NCBI RefSeq assembly: GCF_007858275.1
Contig: NZ_VFEV01000004.1
Coordinates: forward strand, 124,001 to 188,000
Direction: 5' to 3'
Length of the DNA stretch: 64,000 nucleotides
Source: Pseudomonas proteolytica
GTDB taxonomy: Bacteria; Pseudomonadota; Gammaproteobacteria; Pseudomonadales; Pseudomonadaceae
The translations under genes and the position numbers were made by a program. Below, piece after piece: positions 9,276 through 18,851 of the stretch. How positions within the stretch are numbered: the first letter of the stretch is position 1; every line of letters starts with the position of its first letter. The notes under the pieces were generated by a model. That model did not search any database. It was not told the origin of the DNA and saw nothing but the letters and a program-made list of their open reading frames with translations.

Positions 9276-10091
9276 ATGCCTGACTTTTCTGGCTTGCCGC
9301 TGGTGATCGAGCCCAGCGATCTGCTGGGTCGCCTCGCCGCCGAGCAGTTGATTCTGGTGGACCTCACCAGCGCCGCCCGTTATGCCCAAGGGCATATCCC
9401 CGGCGCGCACTTCGTTGATCCCAAGCGCACCCAACTGGGCCAGCCACCCGCGCCGGGGCTGTTGCCGGCCAAGGCCGACCTGGAAAAGCTGTTCGGCGAA
9501 CTGGGCCACACCCCGGACGCCACCTACGTGGTGTACGACGACGAGGGCGGCGGCTGGGCCGGGCGGTTCATCTGGTTGCTCGACGTGATCGGCCACAAGA
9601 AGTATCACTACCTCGATGGCGGCCTGCTGGCGTGGCTGGATGAACAGCATCCTGTGTCCACCGAGGCCGTTGCCGCCGTCGCCGGGCCGGTCAGCCTGAC
9701 CCTGCACGACGAGCCCACCGCCACCCGCGAGTACCTGCAAAGCCGCCTCGGCGCTGCCGACCTGGGGATCTGGGATGCACGCGGGCCGCTGGAGTACTCG
9801 GGGGAGAAAGTCCTTGCGGCCAAGGGCGGGCATATTCCCGGCGCAGTGAACTTCGAATGGACTGCGGGCATGGACACGGCGCGCAACCTGCGAATCCGCC
9901 GCGACATGCCGCAGATCCTCGAAAGCCTGGGCCTGACCAAAGACAAAGAAATCATTACCCACTGCCAGACTCACCACCGTTCTGGCTTCACCTACCTGGT
10001 GGCCAAGGCGCTCGGTTATCCGCGAGTCAAAGGTTATGCCGGTTCCTGGGGCGAATGGGGCAACCACCCCGACACCCCCGTCGAGATTTAA
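9276..10091 (+). CDS. rhdA: Thiosulfate sulfurtransferase (rhodanese) RhdA
   Basis: Two-domain rhodanese of 271 residues; transfers sulfane sulfur, classically from thiosulfate to cyanide, and may supply sulfur for Fe-S or cyanide handling. The C-terminal domain has the active site HCQTHHRSG with the catalytic cysteine at residue 230, the same motif and position that characterise Azotobacter vinelandii RhdA, unlike the CRxGx[RT] of most rhodaneses. ATG 9276 has GGGAG seven bases upstream. psd follows after 16 bases, so the two are probably cotranscribed. Confidence 0.92.
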   Translation: MPDFSGLPLVIEPSDLLGRLAAEQLILVDLTSAARYAQGHIPGAHFVDPKRTQLGQPPAPGLLPAKADLEKLFGELGHTPDATYVVYDDEGGGWAGRFIWLLDVIGHKKYHYLDGGLLAWLDEQHPVSTEAVAAVAGPVSLTLHDEPTATREYLQSRLGAADLGIWDARGPLEYSGEKVLAAKGGHIPGAVNFEWTAGMDTARNLRIRRDMPQILESLGLTKDKEIITHCQTHHRSGFTYLVAKALGYPRVKGYAGSWGEWGNHPDTPVEI

Positions 10092-10107
10092 GGTTTAAGG
10101 ACAGTTC

Positions 10108-10968
10108 ATGAAAAAGCGTTTGTTTATCCTCAGCCAGTACCTGCTGCCCCATCACCTGCTGTCGCGCCTGGCCGGCTGCATTGCCGAGTGCCGCGTGCGC
10201 TGGTTCAAGAATGCCTTCACCACCTGGTTCGCCAAACGTTACCAAGTGGATATGTCCCAGGCACTGGTGGAGGACGTGACCGCTTACGAGCACTTCAACG
10301 CCTTCTTCACCCGTGCCCTGAAAGACGGCGCGCGCCCATTGGACCCGACCCCGGGCGCGGTGTTGAGCCCGGCAGACGGCGCAGTCAGCCAACTCGGCCC
10401 GATTGAACACGGGCGCGTGTTCCAGGCCAAGGGCCACAGTTTCAGCGTGCTGGAATTGCTCGGTGGCGACGCGGCCGTTGCTGCGCCCTTCATGGGCGGT
10501 GACTTTGCCACCATCTACCTGTCGCCGAAGGACTACCACCGCGTGCACATGCCATTGGCCGGCACCCTGCGGGAAATGGTCTACGTGCCTGGGCGGATTT
10601 TCTCGGTCAACCAGACCACCGCCGAAAACGTGCCGGAGTTGTTTGCGCGTAATGAGCGAGTTGTCTGCCTGTTCGATACCGAACGCGGCCCGATGGCCGT
10701 GGTATTGGTGGGCGCGATGATTGTGGCGTCGATCGAGACCGTATGGGCTGGGTTGGTAACACCACCCAAGCGCGAGTTGAAAACCTTCCGTTACGACGAA
10801 GCCGCCCGTGCGCCGATCCACCTGGAAAAAGGTGCGGAACTGGGGCGCTTCAAGCTTGGCTCCACGGCGATCGTGCTGTTTGGCCCGGACCAGGTGCAGT
10901 GGGCGCAAGAGCTGGCGGCAGGCACGCCGGTGCAGATGGGCCAGGGTATCGCGCTGCCGAAAGCCTGA
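10108..10968 (+). CDS. psd: Phosphatidylserine decarboxylase proenzyme
   Basis: Makes phosphatidylethanolamine from phosphatidylserine at the inner membrane. The proenzyme is 286 residues and self-cleaves at LGST (between G251 and S252), giving a small alpha chain with a pyruvoyl group; [18 protein letters not shown] carries the conserved histidines. ATG 10108 has AAGGA seven bases upstream. It follows rhdA closely and is followed by a REP pair before the convergent serB. Confidence 0.95.
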   Translation: MKKRLFILSQYLLPHHLLSRLAGCIAECRVRWFKNAFTTWFAKRYQVDMSQALVEDVTAYEHFNAFFTRALKDGARPLDPTPGAVLSPADGAVSQLGPIEHGRVFQAKGHSFSVLELLGGDAAVAAPFMGGDFATIYLSPKDYHRVHMPLAGTLREMVYVPGRIFSVNQTTAENVPELFARNERVVCLFDTERGPMAVVLVGAMIVASIETVWAGLVTPPKRELKTFRYDEAARAPIHLEKGAELGRFKLGSTAIVLFGPDQVQWAQELAAGTPVQMGQGIALPKA

Positions 10969-11002
10969 TCCCCCAGCAGATTTGAAGCTGCAACCCAATC
11001 AA

Positions 11003-11076
11003 TGTGGGAGCTGGCTTGCCTGCGATGACGATGGTAAATCCAACACCGCTATCGCAGGCAAGCCAGCTCCCACATT
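11003..11076. repeat. REP pair (family A) between psd and serB
   Basis: Inverted arms TGTGGGAGCTGGCTTGCCTG on the left and its complement on the right (CAGGCAAGCCAGCTCCCACA) around a short spacer. It sits between convergent gene ends and could act as a bidirectional mRNA 3' hairpin. Confidence 0.85.
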
Positions 11077-11108
11077 TTCGATCCCATTCCTACAAGGGGA
11101 TCGGGTGC

Positions 11109-12323
11109 TTATAGTTGGCCGTCGCGGTCGCGAAAGCCCAACAGATACAGCACACCGTCCAACCCCAACGTCGAAATCGCCTGCTTGGCCGACTGCTTGA
11201 CCAACGGCTTGGCACGGAACGCGACGCCCAACCCGGCGATAGCCAGCATCGGCAAGTCGTTGGCACCGTCGCCGACCGCAATGGTCTGCTCCAGACGCAA
11301 ACCTTCCTTGTGCGCCAACTCCCGTAGCAGATCAGCCTTGCGCTGCGCGTCGACAATCGGCTCGACCGCCACGCCCGTCACCTTGCCATCCACCACTTCC
11401 AACTCGTTGGCGAACACATAGTCGATGCCCAGCTTGGCCTGCAATTGCTTGGCGAAGTAGGTAAAGCCGCCCGACAGAATCGCCGTCTTGTAGCCCAGGC
11501 GCTTGAGCTCGGCGAACAGGGTCTCGGCACCTTCGGTCAAGCGCAGGGATGCACCGATGGAGTCCAGCACGCTGACGTCCAGGCCCTTGAGCAGCGCTAG
11601 GCGCTCCTTGAAGCTGGCGCGGAAATCCAACTCACCCGCCATGGCGCGCTCGGTGATCGCAGAGACTTGCTCGCCAACGCCCGCCGCCTTGGCCAACTCG
11701 TCGATGACTTCGGCTTCGATCAAGGTCGAGTCCATGTCGAATACCGCCAGGCGGCGATTGCGCCGGAACAGCGAGTCTTCCTGGAAGGCGATATCGACGT
11801 TCAACTCCTGGGCGACGCTGAGAAACTCGGCGCGCAGGGCCTGCGGATCGGCCGGTTCGCCACGCACAGAGAACTCGATACAGCCCTTGCCCTGGTCCGC
11901 CGGCATATCCAGCGGCATACGGCCCGACAAACGGTCGATATGATCGATATTCAGGCCATATTGCGCGGTGATCGAACTGACCCGCTGCAATTGTTCGGCG
12001 GTCACCCGGCGCGTCAACAGCGTGACGATATGGCGTTTTTTACCCTGGCCAGCGACCCAATGCTGGTAATCCTCCTCGGAGACCGGGGTGAAACGTACCT
12101 GCTGATCCAGCTTATAGGCCGTAAACAGGATGTCCTTGAGCACGGACGAGGCTTGCTCAGTGCTCGGGATCTCGACCAGGATGCCGAACGACAGGGTGTC
12201 GTGGATCACGGCCTGGCCGATATCGAGAATGGTCACACCACCCTGGGCGAGGACACCAGTAATGGCTGCGGTAAGACCCGGACGGTCCTCACCTGTGATG
12301 TTAATCAGGACAATTTCGCGCAA
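11109..12323 (-). CDS. serB: Phosphoserine phosphatase SerB
   Basis: Last step of serine synthesis: hydrolyses 3-phosphoserine. The 404-residue protein has an N-terminal ACT region (MREIVLINITGEDRPGLTAA and a second ACT-like stretch around residues 95-170) and a C-terminal HAD phosphatase with DMDSTLIEAE (motif I, about residue 196), ILSGGFTYF (motif II) and AVGDGANDLPML (motif IV). The ACT part suggests amino-acid feedback, which is inference. It is divergent from the gene at 12457. Confidence 0.94.
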   Translation of the reverse strand: MREIVLINITGEDRPGLTAAITGVLAQGGVTILDIGQAVIHDTLSFGILVEIPSTEQASSVLKDILFTAYKLDQQVRFTPVSEEDYQHWVAGQGKKRHIVTLLTRRVTAEQLQRVSSITAQYGLNIDHIDRLSGRMPLDMPADQGKGCIEFSVRGEPADPQALRAEFLSVAQELNVDIAFQEDSLFRRNRRLAVFDMDSTLIEAEVIDELAKAAGVGEQVSAITERAMAGELDFRASFKERLALLKGLDVSVLDSIGASLRLTEGAETLFAELKRLGYKTAILSGGFTYFAKQLQAKLGIDYVFANELEVVDGKVTGVAVEPIVDAQRKADLLRELAHKEGLRLEQTIAVGDGANDLPMLAIAGLGVAFRAKPLVKQSAKQAISTLGLDGVLYLLGFRDRDGQL

Positions 12324-12393
12324 AGCGCACCCCCGGGCTGGAAAAAAACCGCATTCTACCCACTTTCAGTGACCATCGGGCACAGCCAGCGCT

Positions 12394-12421
12394 TTGCCGG
12401 TCTTGGGCCTGTCGCTATACT
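12394..12421 (+). promoter_or_regulatory. Sigma-70 type promoter of the AhpA-like gene
   Basis: TTGCCG (12394-12399), 16 bases, TATACT (12416-12421). Each hexamer matches consensus at four or more positions. A start of transcription near 12428 supports translation from GTG 12457 rather than from the earlier in-frame ATG at 12394, which would fall inside the promoter. Confidence 0.5.
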
Positions 12422-12456
12422 GCGCGTCAACTTCACGGACCAAGAGCCGAGCGCAA

Positions 12457-13989
12457 GTGAACCGGCCCACGCCAGTAAAAACCGATAACTTCTTCCTGCT
12501 GATCTTCCGGGCACTGCGCCACCGCCGTGTACCGATCGCATTACGCATCGCCAGCCATAACGTGATCCTGGTCGCCTTGGCCCTGGTGATCTATGCGTGC
12601 GTGATGGGTTTGCAGTTCAAACAGGCCATGCACGAGCAAGCCGACGCCCTGGGCGAGAGCTTGACGACCCAGACCGCCACCTCGGCGACTGAGTTGCTGG
12701 TGTCCAACGACATCCTCAGCCTCAACGTGCTGCTCAACAACCTGACCAAGAACCCGCTGGTGGCCCACGCGGCCATCTACAGCGTGGACAACCGGATCAT
12801 GGCCGAAGCCGGGCAACGCCCGAAGAACGGCCTGCTGGGTGAAGCCGAAGGCCTGTACCAGAGCAATATCACGTTTCAGGATGTGAAAGCCGGCCAACTG
12901 CGCATCAGCCTGGACATGCAACAGTTCCAGCAGCCGATGACCATCAGCCTGCAAAGCATGGGCATCCTCAGCGCGATCCTGCTGGCCTTGGCCCTGGCCT
13001 TGAGCCTGCGCCTGGGCCGGCATATCTCCACGCCCCTGATGCAGTTGCGCATCTGGCTGCGCGATATCGACGAGCACACCCCGGCCACTGACCGCCAGGA
13101 TGAAATCGGCGACCTTGCCCGCCAGTTGCACACCAGCTTCGCTCCAGAGCCGGTGGTACAGGAGGTCGAGCCTGAACCGGAGTTTGACGACGCCGATTAC
13201 GACGACGAACCCGAGTTTGAAGTGCGCAACCTGCGTGACCCGAGCTTCGACGAGTCGGCGCCGGTGGCCGGCCTCAAGCCAGTACCGCGCACAGTCATCA
13301 AGGCCGACGAAGACAGCCTGGACGATGACGACCCGTTTGCCGACCTGCGTGACGACTCAACGCCTGCAACGTTGCCGACCCCGACACCTGCCGTCTCCCA
13401 GAACACCCAGCCACAGCACAGCGCCGTACTGGCCGTACAACTGGGCGCCCAGGACCAACTGCGCCGCCTGCCCCGTGCACGCCTGACCGAACTGCTGGAA
13501 CGCTACCGCGACTGCCTCGACCAGGCTGCCTCGCTGTACCAGAGCGAGTTGCACACCCTGAACGACGGCAGCACCTTGATGCTGTTCCACAGCGAAGACA
13601 GCGGCGAAGACTACCTGACCAATGCCATCTGCTGCGGCGAGCTGCTGCGGGCCCTGGGCCATGCGTTGCAAATTGAAGTCGCTGACAGCGGCATCACCCT
13701 GCAACTGCAACTGGGCCTGACCCTGGGCGACGACCTGTATGGCATGAGCCAGATCGACCTGCTGCTGACCGAAAACGCCCAGGACGCCCTGGCCTTGTCG
13801 CAACACAGCCGCAACCTGCTGCTGGTGGAGCGCAAGATCAGCGACGACGCGCTGATCCGCCAACGCGCGCGCATCCGCCCGATTGCCAGCCCGGAAGGCG
13901 CGTGCTGTGTAGAGCGGTTGATGGAGCCTTATCCGTCGATGCTGGAGCGCCAGTTGGCGCGGATGCATGAGACCCGCAACAAGCCCTAA
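12457..13989 (+). CDS. AhpA/YtjB-type membrane protein with HAMP-like and cyclase-like regions
   Basis: Inner-membrane protein of about 510 residues. Visible in order: a membrane helix at about 30-48 (VILVALALVIYACVMGL), a periplasmic region of about 115 residues, a second helix at about 170-186 (ILSAILLALALALSL), a HAMP-like segment (LGRHISTPLMQL...DEIGDLARQL), a long acidic low-complexity linker (about 230-330), and a C-terminal domain. That last domain has LNDGSTLMLFHSEDSG and QLQLGLTLGDDLYG, resembling class III nucleotide cyclases without their metal and base-binding residues. GTG 12457 is chosen from the promoter position and family start. The family lies next to serB in gammaproteobacteria; function unknown. 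Confidence 0.75.
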   Translation: MNRPTPVKTDNFFLLIFRALRHRRVPIALRIASHNVILVALALVIYACVMGLQFKQAMHEQADALGESLTTQTATSATELLVSNDILSLNVLLNNLTKNPLVAHAAIYSVDNRIMAEAGQRPKNGLLGEAEGLYQSNITFQDVKAGQLRISLDMQQFQQPMTISLQSMGILSAILLALALALSLRLGRHISTPLMQLRIWLRDIDEHTPATDRQDEIGDLARQLHTSFAPEPVVQEVEPEPEFDDADYDDEPEFEVRNLRDPSFDESAPVAGLKPVPRTVIKADEDSLDDDDPFADLRDDSTPATLPTPTPAVSQNTQPQHSAVLAVQLGAQDQLRRLPRARLTELLERYRDCLDQAASLYQSELHTLNDGSTLMLFHSEDSGEDYLTNAICCGELLRALGHALQIEVADSGITLQLQLGLTLGDDLYGMSQIDLLLTENAQDALALSQHSRNLLLVERKISDDALIRQRARIRPIASPEGACCVERLMEPYPSMLERQLARMHETRNKP

Positions 13990-14006
13990 AGAACACTGCA
14001 AAACAA

Positions 14007-14097
14007 TGTGGGAGCGGGCTTGCCCGCGATAGCGGTGGGTCAGCCAGCACATGTATGGACTGGCACACCGTCATCGCGGGCAAGCCCACTCCCACAT
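14007..14097. repeat. REP pair (family A)
   Basis: TGTGGGAGCGGGCTTGCCCG on the left and CGGGCAAGCCCACTCCCACA on the right, about 90 bp overall; the loop also shows short complementary pieces. It follows the stop of the gene at 12457 and precedes a bidirectional terminator. Confidence 0.85.
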
Positions 14098-14130
14098 TTG
14101 ATATTCACCGTGGCTTAATCCCGGACACGC

Positions 14131-14164
14131 AAAAAGGCCCGCTTACTCAGCGGGCCTTTTATTT
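14131..14164. terminator. Bidirectional rho-independent terminator
   Basis: AAAAAGGCCCGC, loop TTACTCA, GCGGGCCTTTTATTT: an 8-bp GC stem flanked by an A-run on the left and a T-run on the right. It lies between the convergent ends of the AhpA-like gene and pqiC and should work in both directions. Confidence 0.85.
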
Positions 14165-14178
14165 GGCTGCGCTTGCGG

Positions 14179-14886
14179 TCAGAAGCGGAACACTTCCATG
14201 TCGGTGCGAATCGGCGAAGCCATTGGGATCTTCGGCTTTTCCGGGGCTGCCGGCTTGGCGGGTGCCGGGGCCTGTTTGCGCGGGGCTTCGGCAATCGGTG
14301 GCTGGTTGGCCAATGGCTTGAGGGCTACCGACAGCTGTTCTGCCAAACGCTGCAACAACACGCCTTGGGCCTGGACCTGGGAGGCCGTGCTGCCAGCATG
14401 CTGTTCCTGCAGATGCACGATGCGGTTGTCCCGCACCTGGCCGCGGCGGTCGATCAGGCGCCATTGCGCGTCAAGGATGGCCGGCTGCGACGCACCGGAA
14501 TCCAGGCGCGTGATGGTCAGCAAGACCTGCACATCAGGCGAGAAGCTGGTGGGCGCCGGCGACAGCACCACACGCTGGCTATCCAGGTGGCCAGCCACCT
14601 GGCGCAGCATCAACTGGTTGATATCCGACGACAGGCTACCGGCCCAACGGCCGTCGATGGAGCCTTGCAGGCTGCCATCGTCCTGGCGTTGCAGCAGGGT
14701 TTCACGTTGCAGGTAATCGGCAACCACGACCGGCCCGAGCAACACCGCCATGCCAGCACTTTGCGCTGGTTGCGCAGGATTTCCGCTATCCAGCTGGTAC
14801 AGCGACACCGGCTGGTGCGTGGTGCAGCCCGCCAACCCCAAAAGGCCAGCGAGCATCAAAAATAAAGGAAGGCGTGGAGCAGTCAT
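14179..14886 (-). CDS. pqiC: PqiC-like (DUF330/ABC-type transport auxiliary) lipoprotein
   Basis: Outer-membrane lipoprotein of 235 residues from the PqiC/YmbA family, which in E. coli works with PqiA and PqiB in lipid trafficking between membranes. A lipobox LLGLAGC ends at about residue 19, followed by SLYQLDSG and VLLGPVVVADYLQR, typical of the family; a Pro/Ala/Lys tail is near the C-terminus. Two ATGs are adjacent (14889 and 14886). No pqiA or pqiB is nearby; it lies downstream of parC, so partners, if any, are encoded elsewhere. Confidence 0.8.
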   Translation of the reverse strand: MTAPRLPLFLMLAGLLGLAGCTTHQPVSLYQLDSGNPAQPAQSAGMAVLLGPVVVADYLQRETLLQRQDDGSLQGSIDGRWAGSLSSDINQLMLRQVAGHLDSQRVVLSPAPTSFSPDVQVLLTITRLDSGASQPAILDAQWRLIDRRGQVRDNRIVHLQEQHAGSTASQVQAQGVLLQRLAEQLSVALKPLANQPPIAEAPRKQAPAPAKPAAPEKPKIPMASPIRTDMEVFRF

Positions 14887-15015
14887 CATCCCATCCAGGT
14901 GGCTGCCACAAGGCAAACCACAATGTAATACTAAAAATAACCTATACGCGCTCAGCCACGCCGGCGCTGGAAAGGCCATATCATCCGTGAATATGCGCCA
15001 TGACTCCAGCGCGAA

Positions 15016-15052
15016 AGCGCCGATCTACGCGTTAAATCGTAGATCGGGCGCT
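15016..15052 (-). terminator. Hairpin after parC
   Basis: Arms AGCGCCGATCTACG and CGTAGATCGGGCGCT pair over about 14 bp around CGTTAAAT. Located 11 bases past the parC stop. The following T-run on the minus strand is short (TTT), so termination is likely but not certain. Confidence 0.5.
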
Positions 15053-15062
15053 CTATATCGCT

Positions 15063-17327
15063 TTAAGCGGGCGTTTCTACCAGCAATGCATCTACCCGCT
15101 GGAAGCCACGGGGCAATTTATTCCCACGGCGTCCACGTTCGCCCTTGTAGTGCTCCAGGTCGTCGGGACGCAGGGACAACGTGCGCTTGCCGGCCTGCAG
15201 CACCAGGGTCGAGCCTTCCGGGATCACTGCGATGTCGGTCACGTACTCTTCGCGACTGGCCACCCGCTCCCCTGGGATACCAATGATCTTGTTGCCCTTG
15301 CCCTTGCCCAACTGCGGCAGGTCGCTGATCTTGAACACCAGCAAGCGCCCTTCGGTGGTCACCGATGCCAGCCAATTGCCTTCGCGGTCCTCGACCGGAC
15401 GCGGCAAGATCACCTTGGCGTTGTTCGGCAGGCTCAACAGGGCCTTGCCCGCCTTGTTCTTGGCCTGCAAGTCCTCGCCCTTGACCACGAAACCGTAGCC
15501 AGCGTCGGAGGCGATGACGTACAGCGAGTCATCATCAGGCAGCAATACACATTCAAAACTTGCCCCTGGCGGTGGCGCCAGGCGACCGGTCAAGGGTTCG
15601 CCCTGGCCTCGTGCAGACGGCAGGGTATGAGCCGGCACCGAATAACTGCGCCCGGTGGAGTCGATAAACACCGCAAACTGGTTGGAGCGCCCGGCCGCAG
15701 CAGTCTTGAATCCATCACCGGCCTTGTACGACAGGCCAGTGGCGTCAATATCATGCCCCTTGGCGGAGCGAACCCAACCCTTTTCCGACAGAACGACGGT
15801 AATTTTCTCGTTGGGCAACAGCTCGGTTTCGGTCAGGGCCTTGGCCTCGGCGCGCTCGACAATCGGCGAGCGGCGGTCGTCGCCATAGGTTTCTGCATCT
15901 TTGATCAATTCGCTGCGCACCAGCTTCTTGAGCTTGGCTTCGCTACCCAGCAGCGCTTGCAGCTTGGCTTGCTCCTTGAGCAAGGCGTCCTGCTCGTCGC
16001 GCAACTTCATCTCTTCCAGGCGCGCCAACTGACGCAAACGGGTATCGAGGATGTAGTCGGCCTGGATCTCGCTCAGCTCGAAACGCGCGATCAACTCGGC
16101 TTTCGGGTGCTCGGCGGTACGGATGATATGGATCACTTCATCCAGGTTGAGGTAAGCGATCAGCAAGCCGTCCAACAGGTGCAGGCGACGCTCGACCTTG
16201 TCCAACCGGAACTGCAAGCGGCGGCGTACGGTATTGACCCGGAACTCCAGCCACTCCACCAGCAGGTTGCGCAGGTTTTTCAGTTGCGGCTTGCCGTCCA
16301 GGCCAATGATGTTGACGTTGACCCGGTAACTGGATTCCAGCTCGGTGCTGGCAAACAGGTGCTGCATCAGCACTTCATGATCGACCCGGCTGTTGGTCGG
16401 AATGATCACGATGCGGCACGGGTTTTCGTGGTCGGATTCGTCACGCAGGTCAGCGACTTGCGGCAGCTTCGACGGCTTGGCCTGCATCAGCGCGGCAATC
16501 TGTTCCAGCACTTTGGCGCCGGAGACCTGGTGCGGCAAGGCGGTGACGATGATGTCGCCATCTTCGATGTGGTACACGGCACGCATACGCACCGAGCCCT
16601 TGCCGGTCTCGTACATTTTCAGCAGATCGGCGCGTGGCGTGATGATTTCCGCTTCGGTCGGGTAATCCGGGCCCTGGATATGCTCGCACAGCTGCTCGAC
16701 CGTGGCCTTGGGCTCATCGAGCAGACGCACGCAGGCGGTGGCGACTTCGCGCAGGTTATGCGGCGGTACGTCGGTGGCCATGCCCACGGCGATACCGGTG
16801 GTGCCGTTGAGCAGGATATTGGGCAGGCGCGCCGGCAAGACCAGCGGCTCGTCGAGGGTGCCGTCGAAGTTCGGACCCCAGTCTGCGGTGCCCTGGCCCA
16901 GCTCGCTGAGCAGTACTTCGGAGTAGCGCGACAGCCGCGCCTCGGTGTAACGCATGGCGGCGAAGGACTTGGGATCGTCCGGCGCACCCCAGTTGCCCTG
17001 GCCATCGACCAGGGTGTAGCGGTAGCTGAACGGCTGGGCCATCAGCACCATGGCTTCGTAGCACGCCGAGTCGCCGTGGGGGTGGAACTTGCCGAGCACG
17101 TCACCGACGGTACGCGCCGACTTCTTGTGCTTGGAGTCCGCGTCCAGGCCCAACTCACTCATGGCGTAGATAATGCGCCGCTGTACCGGCTTCAAGCCGT
17201 CGCCGATATGCGGCAAGGCACGGTCCATGATCACGTACATGGAGTAGTTGAGGTAGGCATTTTCGGTGAAGTCAGCCAGCGACCGGCGTTCTACGCCGTC
17301 TAAGCTGTCTGCAAGGATGTCACTCAT
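15063..17327 (-). CDS. parC: DNA topoisomerase IV subunit A ParC
   Basis: Breakage-reunion subunit of topoisomerase IV, which decatenates daughter chromosomes. The 754-residue protein shows the GyrA/ParC winged-helix core: [20 protein letters not shown] near the N-terminus, then [17 protein letters not shown] in the quinolone-determining region and [11 protein letters not shown] with the catalytic tyrosine. A C-terminal beta-pinwheel is shorter than in GyrA. ATG 17327 ([17 protein letters not shown]) is the family start; the frame is open 63 bases further. It lies 10 bases after the aspartic protease gene in the parE-parC operon. Confidence 0.95.
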   Translation of the reverse strand: MSDILADSLDGVERRSLADFTENAYLNYSMYVIMDRALPHIGDGLKPVQRRIIYAMSELGLDADSKHKKSARTVGDVLGKFHPHGDSACYEAMVLMAQPFSYRYTLVDGQGNWGAPDDPKSFAAMRYTEARLSRYSEVLLSELGQGTADWGPNFDGTLDEPLVLPARLPNILLNGTTGIAVGMATDVPPHNLREVATACVRLLDEPKATVEQLCEHIQGPDYPTEAEIITPRADLLKMYETGKGSVRMRAVYHIEDGDIIVTALPHQVSGAKVLEQIAALMQAKPSKLPQVADLRDESDHENPCRIVIIPTNSRVDHEVLMQHLFASTELESSYRVNVNIIGLDGKPQLKNLRNLLVEWLEFRVNTVRRRLQFRLDKVERRLHLLDGLLIAYLNLDEVIHIIRTAEHPKAELIARFELSEIQADYILDTRLRQLARLEEMKLRDEQDALLKEQAKLQALLGSEAKLKKLVRSELIKDAETYGDDRRSPIVERAEAKALTETELLPNEKITVVLSEKGWVRSAKGHDIDATGLSYKAGDGFKTAAAGRSNQFAVFIDSTGRSYSVPAHTLPSARGQGEPLTGRLAPPPGASFECVLLPDDDSLYVIASDAGYGFVVKGEDLQAKNKAGKALLSLPNNAKVILPRPVEDREGNWLASVTTEGRLLVFKISDLPQLGKGKGNKIIGIPGERVASREEYVTDIAVIPEGSTLVLQAGKRTLSLRPDDLEHYKGERGRRGNKLPRGFQRVDALLVETPA

Positions 17328-17337
17328 GCGGGCCTCA

Positions 17338-17859
17338 TCATTGTCTGGTCTGGCGCAGCAGCATGGTGCCGCCGCGCTGGGTAAATTCAAGTTGTTTCAA
17401 TGCGCTCATGCCCAACAGCACTTGCTCGCCACCCAGGCCAGGCGCCACCAGGGCGCGTACGTCCTGCAGGACGATATCGCCCAGTTGCAGGCGCTCCAGG
17501 TGGGTGCGATAGCCCTGGCTGCGGCCGTTGGCGGTGCTCAAGGTCACCGGCAAACCGCGCTTGAGCCCCAGGCGTTCGGCCAACTCGGCCGGTACCGCCA
17601 CGTCGGTGGCGCCGGTATCGAGCATGAAATCCACCGGCTGGCCGTTGATCTGGCCAGTGGCGACAAAATGACCCTGGCCGTTGCCGACCAGTTTCACTTC
17701 TATATAACCCGCGTGTTGCTGCGAGGTGACCACGGCGTTGGGGTTTTCCTGACGCGCTTCCCATTGCCCAAAAAACCGTGTTGCCAGAAACAGCCCGGCG
17801 CCCCACGCCACGAACATCAATATGCGTCCGGCGCGCTTGCCAGGCGGCTGCGTACTCAT
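17338..17859 (-). CDS. Membrane-anchored retropepsin-like aspartic protease
   Basis: Predicted 173-residue protein of the TIGR02281 clan-AA family: one N-terminal membrane helix (about residues 11-30) then a single aspartic-protease lobe with the active site [12 protein letters not shown] (DTG at 81-83) and [11 protein letters not shown] near the end, as in retroviral proteases that work as dimers. Active side probably periplasmic. The ATG (17859) overlaps the preceding gene's stop by four bases. Substrate unknown. Its place between parE and parC is conserved in Pseudomonas as I recall it. Confidence 0.82.
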   Translation of the reverse strand: MSTQPPGKRAGRILMFVAWGAGLFLATRFFGQWEARQENPNAVVTSQQHAGYIEVKLVGNGQGHFVATGQINGQPVDFMLDTGATDVAVPAELAERLGLKRGLPVTLSTANGRSQGYRTHLERLQLGDIVLQDVRALVAPGLGGEQVLLGMSALKQLEFTQRGGTMLLRQTRQ

Positions 17860-18851
17860 GGCTGGGCACTCCAACCACCGGCCGGGGCAGCAAAACGATA
17901 GACCATCGGGCGTTTTTCACCGTCGGCCCGGGTGCCGAAGTTATTGTCGATGCCAATCCAGGCTCCGTCGCCGTCAATCAGCAAGGCTTCTGCCAGGCCG
18001 TAGCTCTGGGCGTAACGTCGGTTGGGCTGCAGCGCCTCGTCGGCGTACGACCAGCACAACTCGACCTTGGCCGTCACGCGGTCGCGCCGGCAGACCTGGA
18101 ACGCATTGCGCTCCAAGGTAAACAACTTGCCATTGAACAGCGCCAGGTCGGCAAAGTCCTTGGACACCGCCTTGGCGCCCGGAAACTGCGCCGGCTGCAT
18201 TTCCTGGCCGGCTTCGCTCAACAGTACGCAGGGGCCGTCGCAATCCCAAACGCTCTGCCCCCGCTTGATCGAAATCAGCCCGCGCCGCTCACGCTCGGCC
18301 GCCAGCCAGATCTGATTGCCCTCGGGGTTGACCGCCAGCCCTTCAAACAACGCATTGAAGTGCAGCAGCAAGCCACTGGCCCGCGCCTCGCGAACCATGC
18401 CAGGGGCAATCTTCAGCCACTCCGGATCGCCGCTTGCCGGCACTTGCAGCACCGCCGCGTGGGCTTCGCTGACGATATAACGATTACCGACGGCGTCACA
18501 GCTGATGCCTTCAAAATCCAGGTCGCCACCACGAATCACCGAAGCCGCCGTGGTGCGCGCGCGCAAGCCCCAGGGCAGGCCCGATTCAGGCACCGGCGGC
18601 ACGTCGATCTTTACCGTCTCGGCCTGCCAGGTCTCGGCGCGGGTATCGAGGCGGTAGATCTGGTCGTCGTCGCGGTCAGAGACCGTCCACAACTCCTTGC
18701 CACACAAGGCCAGGCCCGACAGGTTACCGCCGCGCATGCCGTCTACCGGGTGTTCGGACAGCAGCTTGAGCTCGACCGCAGGCTGGGCCACGACCTGGGT
18801 CGCTGCCAACCCGCTCAACAACAGTATCGCCAGGGCGAAACCGCTGCGCAT
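17856..18851 (-). CDS. Esterase-like activity of phytase family protein (secreted)
   Basis: Exported protein of 331 residues with a clear signal peptide (MRSGFALAILLLSGL..., cleavage after VVA at about residue 22). The remainder resembles a beta-propeller of the phytase-like esterase family (GNLSGLALCGKELWTVSDRDDDQIYRLD, FEGISCDAVGNRYIVSEAH, FEGLAVNPEGNQIWLAAERE), where repeated FEG[LI] blades are typical. Substrate unknown, probably a phosphoester in the periplasm. Start and stop codons share one base with parE and four bases with the downstream protease. Confidence 0.78.
   Translation of the reverse strand: MRSGFALAILLLSGLAATQVVAQPAVELKLLSEHPVDGMRGGNLSGLALCGKELWTVSDRDDDQIYRLDTRAETWQAETVKIDVPPVPESGLPWGLRARTTAASVIRGGDLDFEGISCDAVGNRYIVSEAHAAVLQVPASGDPEWLKIAPGMVREARASGLLLHFNALFEGLAVNPEGNQIWLAAERERRGLISIKRGQSVWDCDGPCVLLSEAGQEMQPAQFPGAKAVSKDFADLALFNGKLFTLERNAFQVCRRDRVTAKVELCWSYADEALQPNRRYAQSYGLAEALLIDGDGAWIGIDNNFGTRADGEKRPMVYRFAAPAGGWSAQP

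Noticed and set aside
15150..17303. 717-codon open frame antisense to parC
   Set aside because: Shadow frame of a gene with full ParC motifs; no homologue recognised.
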